DNA of 10,096 nucleotides from positions 1 to 10,096 of the forward strand of contig CAYNFR010000051.1 of NCBI GenBank assembly GCA_964396595.1, written 5' to 3'. The notes under the pieces were generated by a model. The model did no database searches, was not told where the DNA came from, and saw only the letters and a list, made by a program, of their open reading frames with translations. Source of the DNA: CAYNFR01 sp964396595 (GTDB taxonomy: Bacteria > Bacteroidota > Bacteroidia > Chitinophagales > Saprospiraceae). Shown here piece after piece: positions 1 to 6,302 of the stretch (position 1 is the first letter of the stretch; every line of letters starts with the position of its first letter). The position numbers and the translations under genes were made by a program.

Positions 1-500
1 GGTGTTGCTTTTGCTACTTTTACGGCGCTTGCCTTTGTTTTCTTCTTGCCGTATTGCTTTCTCCAATTGTAATAAGTACCCAAGCTTATGCCGGCATCTT
101 TGAGGATATCATCGACTTTTGTACCGCCATCCACTTGCGCTAGATACGTTTTGATTTGCGTTGTCGTAAACTTGGCAGAACGCCCTCGTTTAGCTTGTGC
201 AGCAGGCTTTACTTTTGGCGCTGCTTTCGTTGCAGCTTTAGCTTTCGGAGCTGACTGAGGTGCGGCGGCTTTGCTATCCTCACTTGATTGAGGGCTTGCT
301 ACATTTGTAGTAGTAGCCGACTTTTTAGCGGGTCTGCCAGCTTTGGAAACTTTGACACCTCCTTCATGTTTTTTAACCCAATTGTAATACGTGGTAAGTG
401 AAATACCATTTTCACTGGTGACTTTTTTGGGGTCTGCTCCTGCATTAATTTGTGCCAGAAGAGCTTTTACCTGGTCATCTGTCAATCTTTTTTTAGCCAT
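1..500 (-). CDS. Tandem helix-turn-helix, Lys/Ala-rich DNA-binding protein (partial, C-terminus beyond the window)
   Basis: The frame opens with ATG at 500 and stays open for 166 codons to the left edge, so the 3' end is missing. I translated it by hand. Residues 6-47 and 111-152 are two copies of one module of about 42 residues. Each has a Q-[VI]-K-x-x-LAQ helix followed by GISLxTYYNW, like the HTH of IS3-family OrfA transposases (HTH_Tnp_1 type). Residues 48-110 form a low-complexity linker of Lys, Ala, Pro, Ser and Thr with AT-hook-like motifs (AGRP near 54-57, RGR at 105-107). Another Lys-rich tail begins after residue 151. No transposase catalytic domain is visible. The protein therefore probably binds DNA as a nucleoid-associated or regulatory factor; that role is inferred. 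It has its own -7 element 29 bases upstream and is not part of the sulfotransferase operon. No Shine-Dalgarno sequence precedes the ATG. Confidence 0.82.
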   Translation of the reverse strand, partial: MAKKRLTDDQVKALLAQINAGADPKKVTSENGISLTTYYNWVKKHEGGVKVSKAGRPAKKSATTTNVASPQSSEDSKAAAPQSAPKAKAATKAAPKVKPAAQAKRGRSAKFTTTQIKTYLAQVDGGTKVDDILKDAGISLGTYYNWRKQYGKKKTKASAVKVAKAT

Positions 501-664
501 ACTTAGCGATTTAGAATTTTTTGAACTGCAAAGTTATGCAATTTTTGAAATAAAATAAATAAATATCAAATAGTATACCAATTGAACGAATCTAATAACC
601 ATACTTTTGATAAGCGTTATTCTACATTCCGTTGTTTTTTACTTTTTTGTACAAGTAGGATTAA
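501..664. other. AT-rich spacer between the sulfotransferase operon and the HTH gene
   Basis: Apart from the promoter element of the HTH gene, I see no coding sequence, RNA gene or convincing terminator here. The stretch is strongly A/T-rich. An ORF on the plus strand (582-788) runs through it, but its composition is unlike a protein and it opposes all other genes, so I do not call it. Confidence 0.5.
529..536 (-). promoter_or_regulatory. Bacteroidota-type -7 promoter element
   Basis: Read on the minus strand this is TAACTTTG, an exact match to the TAnnTTTG consensus of the Bacteroidota primary sigma factor. It lies 29 bases before the ATG at 500, leaving a short leader of roughly 20 bases. 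The expected -33 TTG is not at ideal spacing. The nearest TTTG on this strand is about 30 bases further upstream, and the sequence between is almost pure A/T. It should drive the tandem-HTH gene. Confidence 0.65.
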
Positions 665-826
665 TCAATCTTGGATTAAAATAGCTTTTTGCGAAATCAT
701 CAGGCTTTCATTTTTGATCAATACTGTACACTGTTCAAGCGTCACCACACTTGACTTTAACTCAATAACCATCCCATTATCGGTGTAAGGTAAAAAGATG
801 TAAGAGCATGATACAAGGCTACTCAT
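665..826 (-). CDS. Possible 53-residue ORF, translationally coupled to the upstream sulfotransferase
   Basis: This short frame is ATG at 826-824 to TGA at 667-665. Its ATG overlaps the TGA of the sulfotransferase at 823-1494 in the form ATGA, a common coupling arrangement in operons. The 53-residue product has no recognised domain. Its second half, about residues 19-52, alternates hydrophobic and polar residues (VIELKSSVVTLEQCTVLIKN), as beta strands would. There is no signal peptide or clear membrane helix. It could be a small real gene, the tail of a decayed gene, or chance: the opposite strand is also open over much of this stretch. Nothing supports a function. Confidence 0.27.
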   Translation of the reverse strand: MSSLVSCSYIFLPYTDNGMVIELKSSVVTLEQCTVLIKNESLMISQKAILIQD

Positions 827-1494
827 ACCATTATTCTTTTATAATACCCCCTTTGAAAGATTGTACGATACTTCTCATAGATGGCGTTCTCGATTTCATT
901 ATCGATGATGTAATCTTCTACAAGTGCTTTCTGGCTAGTATTTTTTTGTTTATCAAAACCTATCGGCGAAGTGATATGGGAAGCTATTGCTGGATTCAGA
1001 ACATCAGACATTTCTTCATATTTAATAATTTTTATATTCTGCAAGTGTGCATATTTGCCTATAGGCAAAAAGTCATCGATTCGACATTGTTCCGGGGCTT
1101 CTAAGATAAATCGCTTGAAATCTCCTGTCTGCGCCAATTGTACAGCATAGCCTGTTCTATTATGCTTTTGTACATCTTTTAAGTAAAAGAATCTTGATAC
1201 GCATAATGTATAGGGATTCCTAATCAAGACAACAATGGTTTTAAAGTCTTCAAGACTTCTATCAATACCATGCTTTCTAAAACAGTCCTCGGCTTCTTCC
1301 AAATTCTCATGTCTCTTTCCTTCCAGTATCTTATACTTTCCTAATAGCTGATAAATTCGCTCATATGGGCTCGGATGTCCCTCCGGTAGGGTGTAATATT
1401 TGCGTCCTTTCAGCTTGCGTAATAATTCTCCTGTCAACATCATTCCACCCGTCTTAGGAAAATGTAGAAACAAAAAATCATCAGTAAAGATCAT
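823..1494 (-). CDS. Small sulfotransferase (Sulfotransfer_2-like)
   Basis: The 223-residue product carries both PAPS-binding signatures of sulfotransferases. The 5'-phosphosulfate loop is FLHFPKTGG at residues 9-17, close to the N-terminus. The 3'-phosphate site is VLIRNPYTLCVSRF at residues 89-102, with Arg92 and Ser100 placed as expected. The HFPKTGG form is typical of the family that includes heparan and carbohydrate 2-O-sulfotransferases. It should transfer sulfate from PAPS to a sugar hydroxyl; the acceptor is unknown. One oddity is that Met18 follows KTGG, where relatives usually have Thr or Ser, which may affect PAPS binding. The ATG sits only eight codons before the loop, so the start is well constrained. 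There is no signal peptide, so the protein is probably cytoplasmic. It is third in the operon, 27 bases after the fusion gene, and its stop overlaps a possible small ORF. Confidence 0.85.
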   Translation of the reverse strand: MIFTDDFLFLHFPKTGGMMLTGELLRKLKGRKYYTLPEGHPSPYERIYQLLGKYKILEGKRHENLEEAEDCFRKHGIDRSLEDFKTIVVLIRNPYTLCVSRFFYLKDVQKHNRTGYAVQLAQTGDFKRFILEAPEQCRIDDFLPIGKYAHLQNIKIIKYEEMSDVLNPAIASHITSPIGFDKQKNTSQKALVEDYIIDNEIENAIYEKYRTIFQRGYYKRIMV

Positions 1495-1521
1495 TTGCGT
1501 ATAATTTATTCTATTGATAAA

Positions 1522-4500
1522 TTAATCAGTGGATGTACTTTTACGGAGTCCACTTTTTATGATCCATCTATTAGCCTTGTGTATGGTCTCCTGTATCCTT
1601 GAAAAATCTTGTCGATGTTTAGACCATAATTTTTCTATATTAATCCGTTGATATTGTTTAAAGCCCACAGTATCATCTCTGCCGGCACTAGCTCCTTCCA
1701 TGTGAATGATCACACTCTGAGGCGTCACCACAGTGATAAACGCTGACTTCCATGCTCTGTAACAATAATCACTGTCTTCTGCATAGCAAGGATGGAAATC
1801 ATCATCCAGATAGCCGATCTTTTTTACTACTTCATTTTTAATATACATGGCACAACCCGATACGTATTCTGCTGCTTTAATTTGAGAATATTCATAGGCA
1901 TTGGCATCATCATTCTTTCCATAATTAATTCCAGAGCCATCCGGAAACAAGGCCGAACCAAATTCTTGAAGACGACCATCCGGATACAATATTTTTGGCC
2001 CCACGATGCCTATTTTGTGGTGTTTATAAGCTAATCTACTCATTTCCATCAGCCACCCTTCGGTTACCACCGTATCATTATTCAATAATACTTTGTCAGC
2101 ATCCTCATCATCATGCATCATGACATTATTCGGTCTGACAAATACATCATTGCTATGCGCATAAAAAACCTTGATATGCCCGTGAATCGATTCCATTTTT
2201 TCGAGAAATTCGACGGTACCATCTGTACACCCATTTGAATACACGAGTATGCGATATCGAGGGTAGTTTGTGTTTGTCAATATACTTTCAATACAATTTT
2301 CCAGAAGGTCTAATTTGTTGTAGGTAACGATGCATATGTCAACTTTTTTGAAAAGTGACTGTACTACAGCTTCGCGCACTTTATTCGTTCCGACTAGCTC
2401 ATAAAGCCTTTTCTGCGCTCGGGAGGTGATGGCATCTAAATCATAATCACCTCGCCAAGCGCTTATAATTTCCTCGCCGAATTCCTCGTCTGTTTCTGCC
2501 AATAAGCCGTCTACCCCATGCGATAAATAAATGCCTTCATTGCCTATATGATTGGTAAGGACAGGCAGACTGTGACTGATCGCTTCCGTAATTTTTCCTT
2601 TTATTCCGGCTCCTGACAAAAGTGGAGCAACGACGAGAAAAGTGTTTCGATAAAGATCAGCAATTTCCTCCTCCTCAATATACCCGAGACATTCTACCCC
2701 GCTTTCCATTTGGAGTTTCAATACTTCATCAGGCATATTGGCTCCAGCCAATAAACACTTGATTTCAGGATGTGAGGATCTTACAATAGGCAATATTTTT
2801 TTTACTAATCGATAAGCCGCTTCAATGTTGGGGTGATGTCCATAGTTGCCAAAAAATAAAATATTAAGCTCCTTTACTCTTTCATAATGTGTATGGTCCA
2901 TCTCGTGAATGTTAGACACTATTTGATAAGTTGCTTCCGGCACCATAGCTTGTAGAGCTGCTCCATCTTCCCGAGTCACCACCCATATTTCATCACTCCC
3001 TTGATAGGCAGCCATTTCTCTTTTCTTATTGGCCTGTACGCGTGATGCAGATAAGTAATCCGCATGAATTAATGCGCGCTCTTCTCTTACCCAGTGAATA
3101 TCTACAGAGTCTATTATAATTCTAGCAAATGGAAATTCATGACGCAGCCTGGCCGCATCGTAATAAGTATAATACCATCCATATATGATAACATCTACAT
3201 CTGAGAAGCGCTCAATCAACGCACGATAATCAGCGCGATCCACGATTTCAACGCCCATTGCAGATATCATTCCATGATAGGGTTCGTGCGATTGCAATAT
3301 AGAAAATACGCAGACTGTTGAATGTTCCGTTAACAGAGATAGTAATCTCGTCGCTCTACGACCGCCACTAGATCGATCATACTCAGGAATTGATGGGCAG
3401 ACATAGATTATCTTATGAGGCTTTTCACGGCCCTCGGATGTGGTCTCTTTCCGCTTATTATTGGAGAGATTATAAAGTGATGACCATCTGGACGTAACTA
3501 CATTACTACGTTCAGGAGCATTGAGTCTTTTGATCAGATTGCGCAATATCTGCTTCGGACTTTCACGCCGAAGTGCCGATCTCAGAATCCGATAGTTTTC
3601 TGCGTTGAATAATTTAAAAAATCGAAATATTTGAAGAAAAATGGATCTTGAAGGCTTGTCAGCAATCACCTCCCGATCTAAAACATTAGATTTCGGGTAG
3701 CCTAGCACTATTTCAACCTTATTGACAAGCACCGCTGTGTCAAATGCAATGATAATCCTCGGATAATCTGTATCAAATGTGTAAATACCATTCTCCAGCG
3801 CTGCGCTATTATCGCTTAATATATAATCAACGGGTTCGCCGTTATACGTGATCGATAAATTTTGAATTTTTACTGTGCCGGCGATATTATCTGGTCTTAC
3901 GACCAATTTTTTTATTAAAATATCAGGTTCTAGATGAGCTGTAACTGTGCATAATTCGCCCTCGATTGGGCTTCTCGCCACAGGATATATTACACCAAGA
4001 TCCCCGTAACCTATGTATCCCAACTCCGCAAAACGGTCTATCCCCAGGAGTATATCATGATGCTTAAGAGATAATCTGTGGTATTCTCGCTGCAATGTCT
4101 GAATCCTTTCATCTACTATCCCGTTTTTAAACAGCACGGGCAATTCGTCGTAAAAAGCCGCCAGCCATGATTCAATCTCCTTACTAGGATGATCAGGGAA
4201 GGTCATTTTATTGCGTCTCGTGGCGAGTGTCGGATTGATGAATGTAAGTGGTCTGTCAGGATACCGTACGTTGACAAATGCTAAGCATTGATATAGTGCT
4301 TGTTCATCTTGTAATAAATTCTCAAATGAAACAAGTAATCGCTCGTGAATTCCAGTATCTCGAACAACGGACATCAGATGCAGCCCCGTGAGCATATCTG
4401 TTTTTGCCGCGTTAAAATTATCACGACGATGGAGCGATGATCGTATCGCTGCCATCTCCCGATGGAGCAATATTATTTTAATCTCAAACCCTCTTTTCTC

Positions 4501-4866
4501 AATAATCGGCAACCAAAAAGGCAGTAATAAACACAAGCGTGGATCCTTTATTCCGATTATTGGCCTTTGGCCAAATTCCTTTTTAAGAACATTTTCGGCC
4601 TCGACGGCCAATTTTTTAATTCCAACACCCTCTGACCATCCTCCCTCCGGTAGTAATGTCGTGGTATGCCAAGTTCTGTCAAGTGCTGTAAGTATCCTAT
4701 CATTGAGCTGAACAATCTTATCATTTTCGTAAAATCCCCTCTGATTATCAAATGCTGGGGGCATCAAAGATTTGCCAAAATAAACACCACATTCATGCAG
4801 CAATCCAGATAATGCTGATGTGCCACTCCGATGCATACCTAATACTATAATACAACTTCTACTCAC
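1522..4866 (-). CDS. Trifunctional fusion: sulfotransferase - beta-rich region - GT4 - GT2 glycosyltransferase
   Basis: This 1114-residue protein joins three enzyme modules. Residues 5-250 are a PAPS sulfotransferase (Sulfotransfer_3-like): loop GMHRSGTS at 10-17, GIKDPR at 105-110 and 3'-phosphate site LLHREMAAIRSSL at 133-145. Residues 285-392 are beta-rich with no recognised family, and 393-480 is a basic linker. Residues 485-838 are a GT4 (GT-B fold) transferase: YDRSSGGRR at 496-504, IIIDSVDIHW near 583-592, FFGNYGHHPN at 671-680, and GAGIKGKITEA at 752-762, which keeps only the second Glu of EX7E, as in many relatives. Residues 841-1085 are a GT2 (GT-A fold) transferase with VDICIVTYN at 842-850, the DXD-like LLNND at 927-931 and YAEDSD at 1028-1033. 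The start is GTG: an in-frame TAA lies two codons upstream, and the next Met (11) is inside the P-loop. The gene begins 14 bases after the preceding one. It probably builds and sulfates one glycan on a carrier; sugars and linkages cannot be read from sequence. Confidence 0.9.
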   Translation of the reverse strand: MSRSCIIVLGMHRSGTSALSGLLHECGVYFGKSLMPPAFDNQRGFYENDKIVQLNDRILTALDRTWHTTTLLPEGGWSEGVGIKKLAVEAENVLKKEFGQRPIIGIKDPRLCLLLPFWLPIIEKRGFEIKIILLHREMAAIRSSLHRRDNFNAAKTDMLTGLHLMSVVRDTGIHERLLVSFENLLQDEQALYQCLAFVNVRYPDRPLTFINPTLATRRNKMTFPDHPSKEIESWLAAFYDELPVLFKNGIVDERIQTLQREYHRLSLKHHDILLGIDRFAELGYIGYGDLGVIYPVARSPIEGELCTVTAHLEPDILIKKLVVRPDNIAGTVKIQNLSITYNGEPVDYILSDNSAALENGIYTFDTDYPRIIIAFDTAVLVNKVEIVLGYPKSNVLDREVIADKPSRSIFLQIFRFFKLFNAENYRILRSALRRESPKQILRNLIKRLNAPERSNVVTSRWSSLYNLSNNKRKETTSEGREKPHKIIYVCPSIPEYDRSSGGRRATRLLSLLTEHSTVCVFSILQSHEPYHGMISAMGVEIVDRADYRALIERFSDVDVIIYGWYYTYYDAARLRHEFPFARIIIDSVDIHWVREERALIHADYLSASRVQANKKREMAAYQGSDEIWVVTREDGAALQAMVPEATYQIVSNIHEMDHTHYERVKELNILFFGNYGHHPNIEAAYRLVKKILPIVRSSHPEIKCLLAGANMPDEVLKLQMESGVECLGYIEEEEIADLYRNTFLVVAPLLSGAGIKGKITEAISHSLPVLTNHIGNEGIYLSHGVDGLLAETDEEFGEEIISAWRGDYDLDAITSRAQKRLYELVGTNKVREAVVQSLFKKVDICIVTYNKLDLLENCIESILTNTNYPRYRILVYSNGCTDGTVEFLEKMESIHGHIKVFYAHSNDVFVRPNNVMMHDDEDADKVLLNNDTVVTEGWLMEMSRLAYKHHKIGIVGPKILYPDGRLQEFGSALFPDGSGINYGKNDDANAYEYSQIKAAEYVSGCAMYIKNEVVKKIGYLDDDFHPCYAEDSDYCYRAWKSAFITVVTPQSVIIHMEGASAGRDDTVGFKQYQRINIEKLWSKHRQDFSRIQETIHKANRWIIKSGLRKSTSTD

Positions 4867-4880
4867 TTGTTATGGATATC

Positions 4881-5660
4881 CTAATCGTGTAAATTAATAT
4901 TCTTGTATCGACTTGGACAATTCAATTGCTCGAGACAATGAAGCACCTCTGCCTTATTCTCTATGAGTCGGTAAGGATCTTCTACCAGCCGTTTTGTTGA
5001 AACATCTAGGTGCTGAATATTTACGCCAAGAAAGGACAGTATTAATCCAGTGACCTCTTGATCATCTATCAATAGATCCTCGTAATCAATATTAATGATT
5101 TCGTGTGCGCTTAGTTCTTCCTCTATCCTTATCTCTCTACGAAGTACATCTTCAAAATAAACTTTTAAGTGCTTTACATCAATTTTTATTGACTGGCTTT
5201 CTTCTACTTTTTTCACTTCAAATCTCACTGTTGGGTTTAATCCCCGGCGTACGAGTTCGTGTGAAACATATTGTGCCAATACATCTCTTCGCTTCAGGTG
5301 AATCACCTTGATGCTCCTATCTGCGGTCACATACCTGCTGACATCACTGAAAAATGGATCAAAGTATTCATCTGTCTTATACTTAATTCCATAAGCCGAC
5401 ACTCCCTCCACCTTATCGTACACATAGGATTCGAAAAAATCCGTTACTGATTCCGCCCACTTTTTTGTCAGAATGGCATCTTCTGGCTTTACATTGGCTT
5501 TGCCAGAAAAAACGCCTATGGCTCGCTGTGGAAAGAGCTTCCACCGCATTGTCTTTCTAAAAATCTCTCCATGACACACTACTTGTGGATGGCTGTCGAG
5601 CATATACCTTAACATCGTGCTACCACTACGAGCTGCTCCTGTGATGATAAATTTTAACAT
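4881..5660 (-). CDS. Sulfotransferase (Stf0/NodH-like)
   Basis: The 259-residue product begins with the 5'-phosphosulfate loop ITGAARSGSTML (residues 6-17), followed by HPQVVCHGEIF (24-34), whose GE pair is typical of bacterial glycolipid and lipopolysaccharide sulfotransferases. The 3'-phosphate site is VIHLKRRDVLAQYVSHE at 119-135, with Arg124/Arg125 and Ser133. Length and order fit a complete single-domain enzyme that moves sulfate from PAPS to a carbohydrate. The ATG is seven residues from the loop, so the start is secure. There is no signal sequence or membrane segment. It is the first confident gene of the three-gene operon, so a promoter is expected between it and the hairpins at 5855-6302. 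A TATATTTA near 5812 is only a weak -7 candidate. A short open frame stops seven bases before this ATG and may be the end of an upstream gene or remnant. Confidence 0.88.
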   Translation of the reverse strand: MLKFIITGAARSGSTMLRYMLDSHPQVVCHGEIFRKTMRWKLFPQRAIGVFSGKANVKPEDAILTKKWAESVTDFFESYVYDKVEGVSAYGIKYKTDEYFDPFFSDVSRYVTADRSIKVIHLKRRDVLAQYVSHELVRRGLNPTVRFEVKKVEESQSIKIDVKHLKVYFEDVLRREIRIEEELSAHEIINIDYEDLLIDDQEVTGLILSFLGVNIQHLDVSTKRLVEDPYRLIENKAEVLHCLEQLNCPSRYKNINLHD

Positions 5661-5666
5661 TCCAGT

Positions 5667-5777
5667 TTATAGTTTTAACTCCAAGATGATATTCCATTCT
5701 GAAACATTACGTGTGCATGCTGGGCATGGGATCGTAGATTTTTTTACATAGCCATTTGGTTTGTGTTGTACTATCAC
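5667..5777 (-). pseudogene. Short open frame with a CPAC motif, possible C-terminal gene remnant
   Basis: In the frame ending with TAA at 5669-5667, the minus strand is open from just after a TAG at 5849-5847. That gives 59 sense codons with no ATG; the only usual alternative start is GTG at 5777, giving 36 residues. The product reads like protein and contains STIPCPACTRNVSEW, so a Cys-x-x-Cys pair is followed by hydrophobic residues up to the stop. One such pair could be half of a zinc site. The stop lies six bases before the ATG of the sulfotransferase at 5660, as expected for an upstream operon gene. With no good start, I treat it as the tail of a decayed or truncated gene. Chance is possible. 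Confidence 0.25.
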
Positions 5778-5854
5778 ATGATAAGGTTTAACCGTATTGA
5801 TCTGTAAATATACCCTTGTCGATACGAAATAAAATAAAAAGACGCCCTATTCCT

Positions 5855-5879
5855 ATTGGTTGCGCTGGCAAGCACCAAT
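5855..5879 (-). terminator. Weak hairpin followed by a T-rich tract
   Basis: ATTGGT (5855-5860) pairs with ACCAAT (5874-5879), and a few further pairs are possible inside with a bulge. On the minus strand, T-rich sequence (TTTTTATTTTATTT) begins about 14 bases after the stem. The distance is longer than in a standard intrinsic terminator. It could separate the polymerase transcription unit from the sulfotransferase operon, but the stem is modest. Confidence 0.25.
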
Positions 5880-6222
5880 GATCGATCGTACCCTTTCCCG
5901 TGTGTCATGAAATACCGTCAAGCAGGCACGAAACGGCAAGCAAGGAAGTTGTTCTAGAATATGGACTCCTAATTTTCTCGTTTTTTACGAAAACAATAAT
6001 AGTACTATCCCCATTTAATAGGGAACACTGGAGACGGGATTCACGATCGTTTTTGCGCAGCAAATGAAGGCCTGAACGACCTTCAAGTAAGTGAACCGCG
6101 ATAGCACTCGTATACGAACAAACAACTTACCCATCAAGTGAACTGTTCCACCATTCTCCACTTTTTCAATATAATAAATATTTAATTCAATCTTCTATGC
6201 CACTTACTCGCTGCTGAGGCAA

Positions 6223-6254
6223 TCCCCCCTTCCCATACTTCTTTCAAAGGGGGA
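6223..6254. repeat. C-run/G-run imperfect hairpin
   Basis: TCCCCCCTT at 6223-6231 pairs with AAAGGGGGA at 6246-6254: eight pairs with one C-A mismatch and a 14-base loop. On the plus strand the right arm is followed by CTTTTT, so it has terminator form in that direction, but no plus-strand gene ends here. It may work with the neighbouring hairpin, or it may be a dispersed intergenic repeat. Confidence 0.4.
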
Positions 6255-6270
6255 CTTTTTGAGTGTTCGG

Positions 6271-6302
6271 CAAAGTGAAGTGACGTCCGTCACTTCACTT
6301 TG
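6271..6302 (-). terminator. Perfect 14-bp hairpin spanning the stop codon of the polymerase gene
   Basis: CAAAGTGAAGTGAC (6271-6284) is the exact reverse complement of GTCACTTCACTTTG (6289-6302), with a 4-base loop. One arm encodes the last codons and TGA stop (6290-6292) of the Wzy/WaaL gene. On the minus strand no clear T-run follows, only a C/A-rich stretch. It may therefore act as a 3'-end stabiliser or an atypical terminator. The structure is certain from the sequence; the role is inferred. Confidence 0.55.

Larger units (their letters stand above)
5661..6289. other. Intergenic region of about 630 bases with hairpins and short overlapping open frames
   Basis: No confident gene lies here. 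On the minus strand there is an ATG-started 39-codon frame (6015-6134) whose product begins MGKLFVRIRVL. It overlaps, in another frame, a 73-codon stretch without a stop (5905-6126) that has no ATG start. Both cannot be real along their overlap, and neither matches a family I know. The CPAC-containing open frame is at 5667-5777. A 6-bp stem TGAAGG/CCTTCA sits at 6065-6085. The region must supply the promoter of the sulfotransferase operon if the hairpins near 6271 terminate upstream transcription. It may be decayed former coding sequence. Confidence 0.4.

Noticed and set aside
1..500. Insertion sequence OrfA in place of a DNA-binding protein
   Set aside because: The HTH module is transposase-like, but it occurs twice with a long Lys/Ala linker. 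No terminal inverted repeats or catalytic ORF are visible upstream.
582..788. Plus-strand ORF of 68 codons in the spacer left of the sulfotransferase operon
   Set aside because: The product is rich in Cys, Ser, Phe and Ile with no domain, it opposes all other genes, and it overlaps a better-placed minus-strand frame.
808..1104. Plus-strand ORF of 98 codons
   Set aside because: It lies antisense to the end of the sulfotransferase at 823-1494, whose motifs are clear.
4388..4711. Plus-strand ORF of 107 codons
   Set aside because: It is antisense to the sulfotransferase module of the fusion gene and has no recognisable protein features.
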